The notes beneath the pieces are model-generated. The model was not told the DNA's origin and made no database searches. It was given only the letters and a program-made list of their open reading frames with translations. Shown here in pieces: positions 63,267 through 64,000 of a stretch of 64,000 bases of DNA (position 1 is the stretch's first letter; each line of letters starts with the position of its first letter). The DNA is from Geomonas azotofigens (GTDB taxonomy: Bacteria; Desulfobacterota; Desulfuromonadia; Geobacterales; Geobacteraceae). The stretch is taken from positions 62,001 to 126,000 of the forward strand of contig NZ_JAHLME010000007.1 in NCBI RefSeq assembly GCF_018919395.1. The letters run 5' to 3'. The position numbers and the translations under genes were made by a program.

Positions 63267-64000
63267 TCAGGAGCCAGACGGCTCGGAAATGGGGACCAGC
63301 AACAGGGGACACCTGCTGCGGCTGCAGATGCCGTGGGCCACGCTGCCGGTCCAGAAGGCGGCCATGCCGGTCTTGCCGTGGGTGGGGAGCACCATGAGAT
63401 CTATCTTCGCCTCCTGGGCGGCCCGGGCGATGGTTTCCGCGGGATCACCCCGGAGCACGTGGGCCGAGGCGTGGATACCTTCCCGGACCAGTTCCTGTAC
63501 CACCCCTGCCAGGTGCTCGGAGGCGTCGCGCGCCTCGAGGTCGAGCATGCGCGCGGCGGTCGCCGGCAGGGTGCGCGCCGACACCTTCTGGTCGGGCGGG
63601 AGCGACTCGTAGGTGGGGATCACCGTGGTGATGTGCAGGTCGGCGTTGCAGATGCGGGCGACCGACTTCACCACCGGCAGCCCCTTCTCGTGCTCCGGGT
63701 CGGTATCGAGCGGCAGCAGGATCTGGCCGCAGCAAAACGGCGGCGGCTCGCCGTTCTCGTCGGGGTGGGTGATCAGAACCGGCAGGGTCCCCCCCGCGAT
63801 CACCTTCTGGGCGATGGAACCAAAGAGCAGGTGAAAGGCCTTGCCCCGCCCGTGCGAGCACATCACCACCAGGTCGTGGCCGAGCTCGGCGGCGTGGGCG
63901 ACGATGCTCTCGGAGACCAGCGGGGTCTCCGTTTCGTGCACGTGGCACTCGACCTTCGAGACGCCTTGAAACCAGGTGAGGGCGACCTCCCGCAGGTACG
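63267..64000 (-). CDS. Tandem universal stress protein, 5' end outside window
   Basis: The frame is open from the stop at 63267 to the window edge, so the gene starts beyond 64000. Two UspA-type domains are seen: the end of the first (HAAELGHDLVVMCSHGRGKAFHLLFGSIAQKVI) and a complete second (QILLPLDTDPEHEKGLPVVK ... DLMVLPTHGKTGMAAFWTGSVAHGI), both with the ATP-binding G-2x-G-9x-G-type end. USPs respond to starvation or redox stress. The GTG at 63941 is not a real start because coding continues upstream (residues such as EVALTWFQGVSKVECH). Confidence 0.88.
   Translation of the reverse strand, partial: YLREVALTWFQGVSKVECHVHETETPLVSESIVAHAAELGHDLVVMCSHGRGKAFHLLFGSIAQKVIAGGTLPVLITHPDENGEPPPFCCGQILLPLDTDPEHEKGLPVVKSVARICNADLHITTVIPTYESLPPDQKVSARTLPATAARMLDLEARDASEHLAGVVQELVREGIHASAHVLRGDPAETIARAAQEAKIDLMVLPTHGKTGMAAFWTGSVAHGICSRSRCPLLLVPISEPSGS

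Overview
The window looks like chromosomal DNA of a Geobacter-type bacterium (Geobacterales/Desulfuromonadia; Geobacter, Citrifermentans or Geomonas-like). Pointers are the GC-rich composition by eye, several c-type cytochromes including a 9-10 haem lipoprotein, an frdCAB-type fumarate reductase/succinate dehydrogenase, a tungsten aldehyde:ferredoxin oxidoreductase, rubrerythrin, and two chemoreceptors. No tRNA, rRNA, prophage, transposase gene or CRISPR array was recognised. The assignment rests on gene content and recalled family knowledge, not on a database search.

Layout. 0.2-6.8 kb: queH and a multihaem cytochrome on the minus strand, divergent from a plus-strand operon of outer-membrane haem-barrel protein, monohaem cytochrome and chemoreceptor. 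7-13 kb: trpA, accD, a LysE-type exporter, folC and lptD. 13.3-18.1 kb: nucleotide-sugar genes (rfbB, rfbD, a stand-alone mannose-6-P isomerase cupin, manC) with an nhaA antiporter wedged in. 18.3-23.6 kb: aldehyde ferredoxin oxidoreductase plus a tandem class II aldolase, then murJ and ogt. 23.8-26.2 kb (minus): mazG, a lipoprotein cytochrome and tgt. 26.6-33.9 kb: frdCAB, a FocA/NirC-type transporter, a sensor kinase and a hydrolase. 34-39 kb: rubrerythrin, exoD, a cupin, trmL, an isolated trpB, an SLT-like lipoprotein and a LEA14-like lipoprotein. 39.3-53 kb: two ABC-F ATPases flank an Hda-like protein, ruvB, a hybrid kinase, a transglutaminase-like protein, ruvA, ruvC, yebC, a quinone oxidoreductase and a MarC protein. 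53-64 kb: metF, small regulatory or hypothetical genes, a second chemoreceptor, a BaeSR-like two-component pair, a Tyr/Arg-rich periplasmic protein, rhlE, two tiny Cys-motif proteins and a tandem universal stress protein cut by the window end.

How the genes work together. The window mixes housekeeping genes (Trp, fatty acid, folate, LPS assembly, peptidoglycan lipid flipping, Holliday-junction processing, queuosine tRNA modification) with respiratory and sensory genes. The tightest accessory unit is the haem-barrel/cytochrome/chemoreceptor operon at 2829-6770, which suggests redox-linked taxis. A second is the two-gene oxidoreductase/aldolase unit at 18262-21172.

Intergenic DNA is unusually rich in short palindromic repeat families: a 7-base GTAGAAC series, CGCAAAG arms, CCACGGAGAAAATCTGAG arms, GGGGACTGGC hairpins, a GGGCG..CGCCCC element and CCCTCTCCC/GGGAGAGGG elements. 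Candidate RNA-level control lies ahead of rhlE (terminator inside the leader), ogt (nested hairpins ending in a terminator), frdC (structured leader with a possible 22-codon ORF) and metF (hairpin over the first start site). A cluster of four DnaA-box matches sits between the convergent genes ogt and mazG.
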